Shown one piece after another: positions 9,244-17,900 of a stretch of DNA of 62,456 bases; position 1 is the stretch's first letter, and each line of letters starts with the position of its first letter. A program made the position numbers and the translations under genes. The notes beneath the pieces are model-generated. The model saw only the letters and a list, made by a program, of their open reading frames with translations. It searched no databases and had not been told where the DNA came from. The stretch is from assembly GCA_902801625.1 (NCBI GenBank), contig CADCJI010000019.1:1-62456 (forward strand), written 5' to 3'. The DNA comes from an uncultured Bacteroidia bacterium. Lineage in GTDB: Bacteria > Bacteroidota > Bacteroidia > Bacteroidales > F082.

Positions 9244-10428
9244 ATGGAAAAAATCAACGATTTCATCTACGACATTCCCGTAAGGATCTACTTCGGGCGC
9301 GACCAACTGAAACACCTTGGCGCAGAACTCAAGAAATACGGCACACGCGTGCTGATGACCTACGGTGGCGGCTCCATCAAGAAGATGGGACTCTACGACC
9401 GTGTAGTTACAGCAATCAAGGAAGCCGGACTCGAGTTGTTCGAGCTCTCGGGCATCGAGCCCAACCCGCGCATCGACTCCGTGCGTAAGGGTGTGCAACT
9501 CTGTAAGGAACACAATATCGACGTGCTTTTGGCTGTGGGCGGCGGATCCACCATCGATGCCACCAAGATCATGGCCGCCGGTGCCTGCGTCGACCACGAC
9601 CCTTGGGACTTCCTCGACCTCAGCAAACGCGCCCCCATCGAGCGCGCCCTGCCTATCGTCAGCATCCTGACACTCGCGGCCACAGGTTCGGAGATGGACA
9701 CGGCTGCCGTCATCAGCAACCCCGTGACCAATGACAAGATCGGCCGGCTGGACCCTGCCATGTTGCCCAAGGCTTCCTTCCTCGACCCGAGCCTCACCTT
9801 CAGCGTCAGCCCTTATCAGACTGCTTGCGGCTCGGCCGACATCCTTTCGCACCTCTTCGAGGTCTATTTCACCATGGACCAGGACCTCTACATGCTCGAT
9901 TGCTTCATGGAAGGCTTGATGAAGACCGTCATCCGCTTCGCCCCTATCGCCATGCGAGAACCTGACAACTATGAGGCACGTGCCAACCTGATGTGGGCCT
10001 CCTCATGGGCCATCAACGGCTTCGTGAACGGCGGCAAACGCAAAGCCTGGAGTTGCCATCCAATGGAACACGAACTGTCGGCCTTCTACGACATCACACA
10101 CGGCCTCGGCCTCGCCATCCTCACTCCACGCTGGATGGAGTATTGCCTGGACGAGACCACCGTTTCAAAATACGTCCAGTTCGGCACCAATGTCTTCGGT
10201 ATCGACCCGACCTTGCCTCCAATGGACATCGCCCATCAAGCCATTGACAAGTTGAGCGACTTCCTCTTCAACACCTTGCAGCTGAAACGCACCTTCCCCG
10301 AGGTAGGCATCGACCGCACCCACTTCGACGTCATGGCCAAGAAAGCCGTTGGCGGTGGTACCATGCCCGGCTTCAAGCCCTTGCAGCAGGCCGACGTGGA
10401 GAAGATCTTTGAGATGTGTATGAAATGA
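9244..10428 (+). CDS. iron-containing alcohol dehydrogenase (butanol dehydrogenase type)
   Basis: This 394-aa group III dehydrogenase reduces aldehydes to alcohols (or the reverse) with NAD(P)H, in the BdhA/YqhD branch. The nucleotide-binding GGGSTIDATK segment (about 99-108) is present, as are the metal-ligand segments SADILSHLFE (Asp and His) and HPMEHELSAFYDITHG (His residues). The start is ATG 9244; a TTG three codons upstream is less likely. It is followed 18 nt later by the glutathione peroxidase gene, so an operon concerned with aldehyde or peroxide detoxification is plausible but inferred. Confidence 0.93.
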   Translation: MEKINDFIYDIPVRIYFGRDQLKHLGAELKKYGTRVLMTYGGGSIKKMGLYDRVVTAIKEAGLELFELSGIEPNPRIDSVRKGVQLCKEHNIDVLLAVGGGSTIDATKIMAAGACVDHDPWDFLDLSKRAPIERALPIVSILTLAATGSEMDTAAVISNPVTNDKIGRLDPAMLPKASFLDPSLTFSVSPYQTACGSADILSHLFEVYFTMDQDLYMLDCFMEGLMKTVIRFAPIAMREPDNYEARANLMWASSWAINGFVNGGKRKAWSCHPMEHELSAFYDITHGLGLAILTPRWMEYCLDETTVSKYVQFGTNVFGIDPTLPPMDIAHQAIDKLSDFLFNTLQLKRTFPEVGIDRTHFDVMAKKAVGGGTMPGFKPLQQADVEKIFEMCMK

Positions 10429-10446
10429 ACTTAAATCCTATTCAAT

Positions 10447-11121
10447 ATGAAAAAACTATTCTTTCTCGCAGCAGTGGCACTGATGATGGCTACGGGCTGC
10501 AACAATCAGAATAACAAGACCGCACAAGTTGCGCCCGAACCAGAGCCCGTGGTCGAGCAGACCAGTGGCATCTACGACATCACAGTCAAAGACATGGACG
10601 GAAGCGATGTATCGCTAGCCAACTACAAAGGCAAGGTGCTGCTCATCGTTAATGTGGCCAGCAAATGCGGCTTGACCCCGCAATACGAAGGCCTTGAAGC
10701 CCTTTATCAGAAGTACAAGGACCAAGGTTTGGAGATTTTGGCCTTCCCCTGCAACCAATTTTTGGGTCAAGAGCCTGGCACCAACGAGGAAATCCAGAGC
10801 TTCTGCTCGCTGAACTACAATGTCACCTTCCCGCTGTTCGACAAGATTGACGTCAACGGCGAGGCGGAGAGTCCGCTCTACACCTACCTCAAGAAACAAG
10901 CGCCTTTCAAGGGCTATCCCGAGGGCACCGAGGAGTTTGCCGCACAACTCGACCAGATTCATCAAAAGACTGGCACGGGCTTCGACCAAGGCGACGCCAT
11001 CCGCTGGAACTTCGGCAAGTTCCTGGTCTCCAAAGACGGCAAGACCATCCTTCGCTTCGAGCCCATGGTGACGCCCGACATGATGGAGGAAGCCATACAA
11101 AAGATGCTGGAAGACAAATAA
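10447..11121 (+). CDS. glutathione-peroxidase-family thiol peroxidase, lipoprotein
   Basis: This 224-aa protein has a lipobox (MATGC, Cys18) followed by a GPx fold. Peroxidatic Cys lies in [12 protein letters not shown] (Cys, not selenocysteine), the glutamine in FPCNQF and the tryptophan in RWNFGKFLV, giving the usual Cys-Gln-Trp set. It reduces hydroperoxides, probably with thioredoxin-type reductants as in other bacterial Cys-GPx. Lipidation places it at the envelope. It lies 18 nt after the alcohol dehydrogenase and 22 nt before the DUF454 gene. Confidence 0.93.
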   Translation: MKKLFFLAAVALMMATGCNNQNNKTAQVAPEPEPVVEQTSGIYDITVKDMDGSDVSLANYKGKVLLIVNVASKCGLTPQYEGLEALYQKYKDQGLEILAFPCNQFLGQEPGTNEEIQSFCSLNYNVTFPLFDKIDVNGEAESPLYTYLKKQAPFKGYPEGTEEFAAQLDQIHQKTGTGFDQGDAIRWNFGKFLVSKDGKTILRFEPMVTPDMMEEAIQKMLEDK

Positions 11122-11143
11122 GGAGTAAACCTTTTTAGCGTAA

Positions 11144-11518
11144 GTGAAACGCATCGTTTACATCGTTTTGGGCTTGCTTTGCGTAGGCCTTGGAGCCTTA
11201 GGTGTGGTGGTGCCGGGATTGCCCACCACGCCTTTCCTGCTGTTGGCCTCGTGGCTTTTTTACCGCTCCTCGCCACGCTTGCAAGAATGGCTATTGCAGT
11301 CGTGGTTAGGGACTTACATCCGCAGTTATCGCCGTCGAGGTGGAATGACCGTTGCACAAAAAGCCGGCGCTTGTGGGATCATGGTGGCGATGGTGCTTCT
11401 TTCCACATTCATATTCATTTCCAAAGGTTCTGTTGCTCGCATCATTGTGCCCATCGTCGGAGCCATCGGCGTGTTGACGGTCATTTTTGCAGTGCCTAAT
11501 GCAAAGGAAGAAGAATAA
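11144..11518 (+). CDS. DUF454 / YbaN-family inner-membrane protein
   Basis: This 124-aa protein contains the family signature VVPGLPTTPFLLLASWLFYRSSPR and two more hydrophobic segments near the C-terminus. Its function is unknown. It starts with GTG at 11144, preceded by an AGGAG sequence at 11121-11125, and follows the peroxidase gene by 22 nt. Confidence 0.9.
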   Translation: MKRIVYIVLGLLCVGLGALGVVVPGLPTTPFLLLASWLFYRSSPRLQEWLLQSWLGTYIRSYRRRGGMTVAQKAGACGIMVAMVLLSTFIFISKGSVARIIVPIVGAIGVLTVIFAVPNAKEEE

Positions 11519-11533
11519 TCGTAGCGTTTTTTG

Positions 11534-11541
11534 TATTTTTG
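11534..11541 (+). promoter_or_regulatory. -7 box of the flavodoxin-family gene
   Basis: TATTTTTG lies 17 nt before the ATG at 11559 and fixes that start against a longer upstream frame. Confidence 0.65.
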
Positions 11542-11558
11542 CAGTAAATTTGATTGAA

Positions 11559-12176
11559 ATGAAAGCACTCCTCATTAACGGCAGCCCACACGCTAACGGC
11601 TGCACCTTCACCGCCTTGAGCATCGTGGCGGAAGAACTACAGAAAAACGGCATAGAAACCGAAATCGTCCACATTGGCAACAAGGACATCCGTGGCTGCA
11701 TCGCCTGCGGAAAATGCGCTGAATTGGGGCATTGCGTGTTCAACGATATGGTGAACGAAGTGGCACCCAAGTTTGAGCTGGCCGACGGACTCGTGGTTGG
11801 CTCGCCAGTATATTACGCCGGTCCCAACGGAACGCTCACCAACCTGCTCGACCGCCTGTTTTTCAGCACACCGTTCGACAAGCGAATGAAAGTGGGCGCG
11901 GCCGTCGTCTCGGCACGACGTGGCGGCACCACAGCCGCCTTCGATAGGTTGAACAAGTATTTCACCATCAGCGAGATGCCCATCGCGAGCAGCCGTTATT
12001 GGAATATGGTTCACGGTCACACGCCCGAAGACGTGATGAAAGACGAAGAAGGCGTGCAAATTATGCGCATCTTGGGCCGCAATATGGCTTTCCTCATGCG
12101 CGCCATCGCCACCGAACGTGAGCGCAACGGACTGCCCGAAAAAGAAGTGACACGGTACACGAATTTCATCCGATAA
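11559..12176 (+). CDS. NAD(P)H-dependent FMN reductase / flavodoxin-family protein
   Basis: This 205-aa flavoprotein has the FMN-phosphate loop NGSPHANGCT (8-17), a Cys cluster CIACGKCAELGHC that resembles the iron-sulfur-flavoprotein group, and the flavin-binding GSPVYYAGPNGTL segment. It probably transfers electrons or reduces small substrates using FMN. The Cys cluster could bind an Fe-S centre or be a redox thiol set. A second paralogue with a similar Cys cluster is at 13427. Confidence 0.9.
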   Translation: MKALLINGSPHANGCTFTALSIVAEELQKNGIETEIVHIGNKDIRGCIACGKCAELGHCVFNDMVNEVAPKFELADGLVVGSPVYYAGPNGTLTNLLDRLFFSTPFDKRMKVGAAVVSARRGGTTAAFDRLNKYFTISEMPIASSRYWNMVHGHTPEDVMKDEEGVQIMRILGRNMAFLMRAIATERERNGLPEKEVTRYTNFIR

Positions 12177-12223
12177 AACGCTATTTGGCAAAGTGCCTCA
12201 AATAATCTGCAAAATTGGGAATT

Positions 12224-12871
12224 ATGGAAATAAAAAACCGACCCAACCCCAACGAGGCTTTCCCCAATCCCAACATTCCAAGCCTCTGCTTCATCAAGAA
12301 CGTGGTGAAGAGCCCGCGTATCATCATTGGCGACTATACCTATTATGATGACGTGGATGGTGCAGACCAATTCGAGAAGCACGTCACTCATTTCTACGAC
12401 TTCATTGGCGACCGGCTGATTATCGGCAAGTTTTGCGCTATCGCCAAAGGGGTAGAGTTTGTGATGAATGGTGCCAATCACAGGATGGACGGCGTGACGA
12501 CTTATCCGTTTTATGTCATAGGCGGTGACTGGGGCAGCGCAATTGCTCCAGTGAAAGATGAATTGCCTCTGAAAGGCGATACCATTGTGGGCAACGACGT
12601 TTGGATTGGTCAGCATGTAACCATCATGCCAGGTGTCCATATTGGCGACGGAGCCATTATCGGTGCCAACTCGGTGGTTGCCTCGGACATTCCTCCATAC
12701 GCTGTCGCCGTGGGTAACCCTTGCCGTGTGGTCAGAAAGCGCTTCGACGACGAATTCATCGCTTATCTGCTGGAACTGAAATGGTGGGATTGGAACATTG
12801 AGAGGATTGAGGCCAATTTCGAGGCCTTGTCAAGTGGCGATTTATCGCTGATTAGAAAGATTGATCAATAG
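12224..12871 (+). CDS. Vat/CatB-type hexapeptide acetyltransferase
   Basis: This 215-aa left-handed beta-helix acyltransferase carries the xenobiotic-acetyltransferase signature GANHRMDGVTTYPF with the catalytic His, followed by hexapeptide repeats (IVGNDVWIGQHVTIMPGV). The closest named relatives acetylate streptogramin A or chloramphenicol, but many members have other substrates and a resistance role is not supported by context. ATG 12224 is preferred over TTG 12215. Confidence 0.88.
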   Translation: MEIKNRPNPNEAFPNPNIPSLCFIKNVVKSPRIIIGDYTYYDDVDGADQFEKHVTHFYDFIGDRLIIGKFCAIAKGVEFVMNGANHRMDGVTTYPFYVIGGDWGSAIAPVKDELPLKGDTIVGNDVWIGQHVTIMPGVHIGDGAIIGANSVVASDIPPYAVAVGNPCRVVRKRFDDEFIAYLLELKWWDWNIERIEANFEALSSGDLSLIRKIDQ

Positions 12872-12881
12872 TTTGTCATCC

Positions 12882-13403
12882 ATGGTTATACTGATAGCAG
12901 GTGCATCACATACGGGTAAAACGCTTTTGGCGCAGCGGATGCTTGAAAAATACAAGTATCCTTATATGTCTATGGATCATTTGAAGATGGGCTTGATCCG
13001 CAGTGGCAACACCACCCTGACACCGGAAGATGATGATGCCTTAACGGAATACCTTTGGCCCATTGTCCGCGAGATCATCAAGACAGCGATCGAAAATCAT
13101 CAGAATCTCATAATAGAAGGCAGCTATGTTCCATACAACTGGAGAGAATGCTTTGAAGAACCGTATTTGAACGCTATCCGTTTCATTTGTCTTGCCTTGA
13201 CAGACGAATACATTGACCAACACTTTTCCGAAATAAAAGGACACAGCTTGGATATTGAAAAGCGGCTGGAAGACAGTTGCACTGTTGCCACTTTAAAGAA
13301 TGACAACAAGAACTATATTGATGGTTTTAAGAAGGTTGGAGAAAAGGTCTGTATGATCAACTCCGATTATGAACAAGTGATTCAGTCTATTTTGGACATT
13401 TAA
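12882..13403 (+). CDS. P-loop small-molecule kinase-like ATPase
   Basis: This 173-aa protein starts MVILIAGASHTGKT, a Walker A motif at residues 7-14, and continues with a Walker B-like segment NLIIEGSYV. It resembles the broad AAA_33/2-phosphoglycerate-kinase-like group. The substrate is unknown. It follows the acetyltransferase by 10 nt and is probably co-transcribed with it. Confidence 0.75.
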   Translation: MVILIAGASHTGKTLLAQRMLEKYKYPYMSMDHLKMGLIRSGNTTLTPEDDDALTEYLWPIVREIIKTAIENHQNLIIEGSYVPYNWRECFEEPYLNAIRFICLALTDEYIDQHFSEIKGHSLDIEKRLEDSCTVATLKNDNKNYIDGFKKVGEKVCMINSDYEQVIQSILDI

Positions 13404-13426
13404 TTCAATTTTCACGAAATAATACA

Positions 13427-13963
13427 ATGAAAAAAGTAATCGTAATCTCAACCAGTCTCCGCCCCGGCTCGAACAGCCAAGCTTTAGCGGAGCAATTTGC
13501 CAAAGGCGCAGAAGCCGCTGGGCATCAAGTGGAACTCGTCTCGCTGAGAGGCAAGGAAATCAAGTTTTGCATCGGCTGTCTGTCGTGCCAAAAGACGGGC
13601 ACCTGCGTATTCAAGGATGATGTGCCGGCCATTATGGAGAGCGTCTTATACGCCGACGTGGTCTGCTGGGCTACGCCGATTTACTACTACGAAATGAGCG
13701 GCCAGATGAAAACCCTCATCGACCGCATGAACGCGATGTATCCCAAAGATTACAAGTTCCGCGAAGTCTATCTGCTGACCACAGCTGCCGAGAACGAGGA
13801 ATTCGTCCCGAAGCGCGCCGAAAGCGGTCTCACCGGATGGATCGACTGCTTCGGCAAGTCTGCCCTCAAAGGCCATATCTTCTGCGGTGGCGTAGGCGGC
13901 CCAAAAGAGATTGAAGGCAACGCCAAGTTGCAGGAGGCATACGAATTAGGCAAACAAGTGTGA
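13427..13963 (+). CDS. flavodoxin-family NAD(P)H oxidoreductase
   Basis: This 178-aa FMN-binding protein has the phosphate loop STSLRPGSNS, a Cys cluster CIGCLSCQKTGTC and the flavin segment WATPIYYYEMSGQMKTLIDR. It is a paralogue of the protein at 11559. It lies 23 nt after the P-loop kinase gene. A strong terminator follows immediately. Confidence 0.92.
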   Translation: MKKVIVISTSLRPGSNSQALAEQFAKGAEAAGHQVELVSLRGKEIKFCIGCLSCQKTGTCVFKDDVPAIMESVLYADVVCWATPIYYYEMSGQMKTLIDRMNAMYPKDYKFREVYLLTTAAENEEFVPKRAESGLTGWIDCFGKSALKGHIFCGGVGGPKEIEGNAKLQEAYELGKQV

Positions 13964-13988
13964 CTCTTTTAAGGAATGAGACTGTATG

Positions 13989-14023
13989 CCGCCGCAAAGG
14001 CTATCTTTTGCGGCGGTTTTTTA
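13989..14023 (+). terminator. intrinsic terminator
   Basis: Perfect stem CCGCCGCAAA / TTTGCGGCGG (13989-13998, 14007-14016) is followed by six T. It ends the plus-strand unit and abuts the stop codon of the convergent NifX-like gene. Confidence 0.9.
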
Positions 14024-14383
14024 TTCGTGGTGATGTCCCTCGCAGTGGTGGTGGCAGCTGGGGTCACCGTAAACGATGGTGCCGTTGAGAAACATCGCCA
14101 GCACCTGCTCCACAGGAAGCTCGGGTGCACCAGCATGGATACTTATACCCAACTGGTTCAGTAGATTAACAGCACCCTGGCCTATTCCGCTACAAAGCAC
14201 ATCGGTGCAACCTTGTTCTGCCAAAAACCTCGGCATGGCACCATGCTCATGCTCTGGCGCTTGCAGTACCTGTTGATCAACAATCTTTCCGTCTTCAACA
14301 TTAACAATAGTGACTTGTGGTGCCTTCCCGAAGTGCTGCCACAGTTTGCCCTCATTGGTGGGTATGGCTATTCTTTGATTCAT
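14021..14383 (-). CDS. NifX/NifB-type (dinitrogenase iron-molybdenum cofactor) domain protein
   Basis: This 120-aa protein (MNQRIAIPTNEGK…) has the NifX-like core with HFGKAPQVTIV, CSGIGQGAVNLLNQLGI and a His-rich tail CHHHCEGHHHE that may bind metal. Such stand-alone domains occur widely in anaerobes without nitrogenase and are linked to Fe-S or metal handling. The start at 14383 is preferred over 14437 because a -7 box lies between the two. The gene downstream of the C_GCAxxG_C_C gene on the same strand fits a redox role. Confidence 0.88.
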   Translation of the reverse strand: MNQRIAIPTNEGKLWQHFGKAPQVTIVNVEDGKIVDQQVLQAPEHEHGAMPRFLAEQGCTDVLCSGIGQGAVNLLNQLGISIHAGAPELPVEQVLAMFLNGTIVYGDPSCHHHCEGHHHE

Positions 14384-14408
14384 AATCGAATGGTTTTGGA
14401 ATTTTCGG

Positions 14409-14416
14409 CAAAGATA
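14409..14416 (-). promoter_or_regulatory. -7 box of the NifX-like gene
   Basis: TATCTTTG on the minus strand, 25 nt before the ATG at 14383. A plus-strand TACTTTTG (14418-14425) is immediately adjacent, back to back. Confidence 0.6.
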
Positions 14417-14437
14417 GTACTTTTGCAGCAAATTCAA

Positions 14438-14842
14438 CTACAACTGCTCCTCCAAGAGCTCAGCTGCATCGGCCACACAGCCGGAGCATTGGCGGAGGAC
14501 AACGCCCGTGCCGACACCCTTGAGCATCTTGCATTGGGTGGCTCCATTGCGTTGATAGAATTGGGTCATGATTTGCCTCATGGCTTTTCTTGCCGTTGCT
14601 TTGTCTTTGGTGGCCAGTCCCAATACGATGCCCGCCCCGACGAGTGCGCCACAGGTGCCTTCCATGTTGCCCATGCCCGAGCCAAAGGCGTTGCCTAAGT
14701 TACGGCTTGTTTCTTCATCGATTCCAATCAAGTCGGCATAAGTGCAAATGATGGCTTGGGCGCAGTTGTGCGTGCCATTCTCCAGCTTCTCTGCTGCTAT
14801 GTGTTTTCTGGTTTCCATGAGGTATGAATATGTTTGCATCAC
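14438..14842 (-). CDS. C_GCAxxG_C_C family redox protein
   Basis: This 134-aa protein carries the spaced cysteines that name the family: NCAQAI, GTCGALVGA and the C-terminal QCSGC pair. It is a probable redox or metal-binding protein of unknown partner. Starts at 14842 or, more like other family members, at METRKH (14818) are possible. It is transcribed towards the NifX-like gene, 54 nt away. Confidence 0.88.
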   Translation of the reverse strand: MMQTYSYLMETRKHIAAEKLENGTHNCAQAIICTYADLIGIDEETSRNLGNAFGSGMGNMEGTCGALVGAGIVLGLATKDKATARKAMRQIMTQFYQRNGATQCKMLKGVGTGVVLRQCSGCVADAAELLEEQL

Positions 14843-14887
14843 ACGTAATAATGACTGTTAATCGCTAAAATGAAATGCGAAATTACA

Positions 14888-14895
14888 CAAAAATA
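14888..14895 (-). promoter_or_regulatory. -7 box of the C_GCAxxG_C_C gene
   Basis: TATTTTTG on the minus strand, about 45 nt before the upstream ATG. It is divergent from the promoter at 14919. Confidence 0.45.
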
Positions 14896-14918
14896 AGACA
14901 CCTTTACACCTTTTTCCC

Positions 14919-14926
14919 TACTTTTG
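14919..14926 (+). promoter_or_regulatory. -7 box immediately upstream of an ATG
   Basis: TACTTTTG ends only 5 nt before the ATG at 14932. With the usual distance from box to first base the transcript would start at or next to the start codon, so it may be leaderless. Confidence 0.6.
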
Positions 14927-14931
14927 CACCC

Positions 14932-15402
14932 ATGAAAAAACGATTGTTGCAGATCGGCTCATTTTTAATGGCACTCGTGGTACTGTTTGTCTCGGTCGGA
15001 TGGGATGTGAAGTTCCATTACTGCACTGAAGACCATCAGCTGACGGGCAGCTTCGGTACAGTGGCAGACTATTGTCTGCATTGCCTCGACCATGAACTTG
15101 AGCACGCAGAAACCGAAGCTCATCTTTGGCAACACGATCCACTCCAATTCAGCGCCAAATGCTGCTGCGACGATTTCGACAGCAAAATCCAATTCACCGA
15201 CAACTTTGTTTTTTCTCTTGAAAAACAACTGGTTATCAGTTTGCAATCTTTTGTTTTGCCACATCTTGACTTGAATGAAGTCCTCGTTCAAGTGCGACAA
15301 ATCTTCGACAACCATTCACCGAAAAAAGCACTCAAGTTTCTTTCCGGACAAGAACGGATTGTTTTCTTTTCTTCGTTGAAGATTAATCCTTTGGTTTTCT
15401 GA
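14932..15402 (+). CDS. HYC_CC_PP-type exported protein
   Basis: This 156-aa protein has an N-terminal signal/anchor, then KFHYCTEDHQLTGSFG and a KCCCDDFD cluster, the hallmarks of the HYC_CC_PP family of exported Bacteroidota proteins. Members are commonly found next to TonB receptors and are thought to relate to metal uptake, but the role is not established. Here the next gene is a TonB-dependent receptor, separated by repeat copy A. Cys and His residues could bind copper or a similar metal; that is inference. Confidence 0.82.
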   Translation: MKKRLLQIGSFLMALVVLFVSVGWDVKFHYCTEDHQLTGSFGTVADYCLHCLDHELEHAETEAHLWQHDPLQFSAKCCCDDFDSKIQFTDNFVFSLEKQLVISLQSFVLPHLDLNEVLVQVRQIFDNHSPKKALKFLSGQERIVFFSSLKINPLVF

Positions 15403-15412
15403 GACAATTAAG

Positions 15413-15564
15413 AGATTCCCCTTTCGGGGAATGGAGTTAAGCATTATTTATTAGGCGGCGGTTGATAATGCTACAATTAGGTAACAAGTTCTTTCCGCCG
15501 CGGTTAACTAAATAAAAAGTTCTCCATTAACTCCGTTGAATCTTCGATTTCCCGAAGGGAATCT
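15413..15564. repeat. palindromic intergenic element, copy A
   Basis: A 152-bp copy: AGATTCCC-CTTTC-GGGGAATGGAG at the left end, GCGGCGG at 15454-15460, CCGCCGC at 15495-15501, and TTTCCCGAAGGGAATCT at the right end. It begins 10 nt after the HYC_CC_PP stop. Other copies are at 46151, 59244 and 60408. Copies A and B share CCGCCGCGGTTAAC. This copy is the longest and its right arm is split by about 25 extra bases. Confidence 0.85.
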
Positions 15565-15611
15565 CCACTACAAACCCAATTTTGAATTTTGAATCTTAAA
15601 TTTTGAATCCA

Positions 15612-17849
15612 ATGAAAACCAACAAAATAACCCTAATCACCCTAATATTATTCGCCTTCGCCACAAGCGCCTTTGCCCAAGGCTTTATCGAAGGCACCGT
15701 ATATGAAGAAGCCGAAAACGGCCAACGCACTCCATTGCCAGGCGTGAATGTGTACTGGAAAATCGTCAACGAAGGCACCATGACCGATGCCAACGGACAC
15801 TATAAAATACCACTGCACGAGCGCATCGGTTGCCTCGTGTTTAGCTGCATCAGCTATGAGAACGACACGGTTCACCACATGGTGGAACCTGCTCATTACG
15901 ACCATGTCTTCCAAGCCATCCACATGCTCAACGAGGTAGAAATCGCAGCCCGACAAAAAGCTACTTACATTAATCCTATCAAGGCGATTGCCGTCCAGGA
16001 AATTACTTCCGAGAACCTTAAACGAGCAGCTTGCTGCACCCTTGCGGGCAGTTTTGAGAACAATGCATCAGTAGATGTGAATTACAGCGATGCCGTCACG
16101 GGTGCCAAACAAATCCAACTACTCGGTTTGAGTGGCATCTATACCCAGATGATGACTGAAATCATCCCTAATTTCCGTGGTCTAGCTTCGACATTCGGCT
16201 TGAATTATGTACCTGGCAACTGGATGAACGGCATTCAAGTCTCCAAAGGAACTTCCTCGGTAAGAAACGGCTACGAGTCCATCACGGGACAAATCAATGT
16301 GGACTATAAAGAACCCTTGCCCAACAAAAGTGAGAAAGTGTTTTTCAACCTCTATGCCAATTCAATGGCCATGACGGACTTCAACTTCAATGTTAGAACC
16401 AAGGTGGGAAAGCAGGACGGTATTATGCTTTTCGGCCATGTGAGCCATAACCACATGAAGATGGACGGCAACGGCGACTCCTTTATGGATGACCCCATGA
16501 CCACACAATACAATGTCTTCCTGCGCTATAACCATCCTCACACAGGACATTTCGGTTGTAAGTTGGGCATCAAAGCGTTGAAGGAGAATCGACTCGGCGG
16601 ACAAATGGACTTCGACCCAAAACATCGACTCGATGAAGGCTATAATCTCTTTGGCATCGGTATCAACACTGAACGCTATGAAGCTTTCGCCAAATGCGGC
16701 TACCATTTTGACCGTAAGGATACCAGTATCGGACTTCAGCAACAGATGACTTACCATAAAATGGACTCCTACTACGGCCTCACCGACTACAACGCCAACC
16801 AACTTTCCTATTATGCCAATCTGCTTTTCGACTCGTACATTGTCAATGACCATCATACCTATTCCGTGGGTGCCAGTTATACCTACGACAAGTATGATGA
16901 ACACTTGAACGACAGCACTTTACAGCGTGTTGAGCAAGTCCCTGGTGCTTTCGCTGAGTATGTCTTCAACGACAATCACCACTGGAGCGTGATTGCAGGT
17001 TTCCGTACCGACTACAATACCTATTACCAAAAGATGCTCTACACACCCCGCCTGCATGTGCGCTTCAAGACCCACGACGACTTTGCGCTGCGTCTTTCGG
17101 CAGGCAAGGGCTACCGCTCACCTAACATCCTGGCTGAAAACTCCACTATGCTGGCCTCGGCGAGGGTCATCCGTTTCCTTGACACACCGAAGATGGAAGA
17201 CGCTTGGAACTATGGCATTAACCTAACCAAAAGCATCACCTTCGGCTGGCGCGAACTCATCCTTCAAGCAGATTTCTACCGCACCGACTTCATCAACCAA
17301 ATCGTCCTCGACCGCGATGCCGATGCCCATGAAATCCGCATCTATAATTTGGATGGAAAGTCATATTCCAATAGTGCCCAAATCGAGGCCAACTGTGAGA
17401 TTTTCAAAGACTTTGACCTGACCTTGGCTTTCCGCTACAACGATGTGAAAATGACCATCAACGACACCTTGCGTGAGAAGCCTTTCGTCAACCGCTACAA
17501 GGGTTTGATTTCGATGTCGTATGCGCCTGGCACTTGGCAGTTCGACTTCACGACCCAGTTCAATGGCGATAGCCGCGTACCCGACCTGAGTGACAATGCA
17601 ACCGCTATGGCTAACCACCAGAACATCGGTCGCTCGCCATTCTATGTCATCATGAACGCTCAGGTTACGAAGAAGTTGGGCGAACATTGGGAGCTTTATG
17701 TCGGCGGTGAGAACCTGACCAACTACAAGCAGGACTATCCCATCATCTCAGCCAATAACCCGACCAGCGAAGATTTCGATGCCTCAATGGTTTGGGGACC
17801 GCTGAGCGGCATCAGGGGCTATTTGGGCGTTCGGTTCCAAATCAAGTGA
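15612..17849 (+). CDS. TonB-dependent outer-membrane receptor
   Basis: This 745-aa protein has a signal peptide, a CarboxypepD_reg-like beta-sandwich domain (about 25-105, IEGTVYEE to VFSCISYENDT), a plug domain and a C-terminal barrel ending in aromatic-rich strands (GYLGVRFQIK). It imports a ligand across the outer membrane using TonB energy. No SusD partner follows, so a glycan system is unlikely; together with the HYC_CC_PP neighbour, a metal or small chelate is the likelier ligand (inference). The start is ATG 15612. Confidence 0.93.
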   Translation: MKTNKITLITLILFAFATSAFAQGFIEGTVYEEAENGQRTPLPGVNVYWKIVNEGTMTDANGHYKIPLHERIGCLVFSCISYENDTVHHMVEPAHYDHVFQAIHMLNEVEIAARQKATYINPIKAIAVQEITSENLKRAACCTLAGSFENNASVDVNYSDAVTGAKQIQLLGLSGIYTQMMTEIIPNFRGLASTFGLNYVPGNWMNGIQVSKGTSSVRNGYESITGQINVDYKEPLPNKSEKVFFNLYANSMAMTDFNFNVRTKVGKQDGIMLFGHVSHNHMKMDGNGDSFMDDPMTTQYNVFLRYNHPHTGHFGCKLGIKALKENRLGGQMDFDPKHRLDEGYNLFGIGINTERYEAFAKCGYHFDRKDTSIGLQQQMTYHKMDSYYGLTDYNANQLSYYANLLFDSYIVNDHHTYSVGASYTYDKYDEHLNDSTLQRVEQVPGAFAEYVFNDNHHWSVIAGFRTDYNTYYQKMLYTPRLHVRFKTHDDFALRLSAGKGYRSPNILAENSTMLASARVIRFLDTPKMEDAWNYGINLTKSITFGWRELILQADFYRTDFINQIVLDRDADAHEIRIYNLDGKSYSNSAQIEANCEIFKDFDLTLAFRYNDVKMTINDTLREKPFVNRYKGLISMSYAPGTWQFDFTTQFNGDSRVPDLSDNATAMANHQNIGRSPFYVIMNAQVTKKLGEHWELYVGGENLTNYKQDYPIISANNPTSEDFDASMVWGPLSGIRGYLGVRFQIK

Positions 17850-17872
17850 TTGTTTCACGTGGAAAAAAACTG

Positions 17873-17880
17873 TATTTTTG
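17873..17880 (+). promoter_or_regulatory. -7 box of the Sel1 lipoprotein gene
   Basis: TATTTTTG lies 20 nt before ATG 17901, just after the TonB receptor stop. It decides the start against an upstream in-frame ATG at 17850. Confidence 0.65.
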
Positions 17881-17900
17881 CAGTCCAAAACACTCATGAA

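Noticed and set aside
12224-12871. Antibiotic-resistance (Vat/CatB) reading of the acetyltransferase
   Set aside because: The family signature is present, but many members act on unrelated substrates and there is no mobile or resistance context.
12861-13403. Zeta-toxin reading of the P-loop protein
   Set aside because: A Walker A motif is not enough, no antitoxin partner is present, and the neighbours are metabolic.
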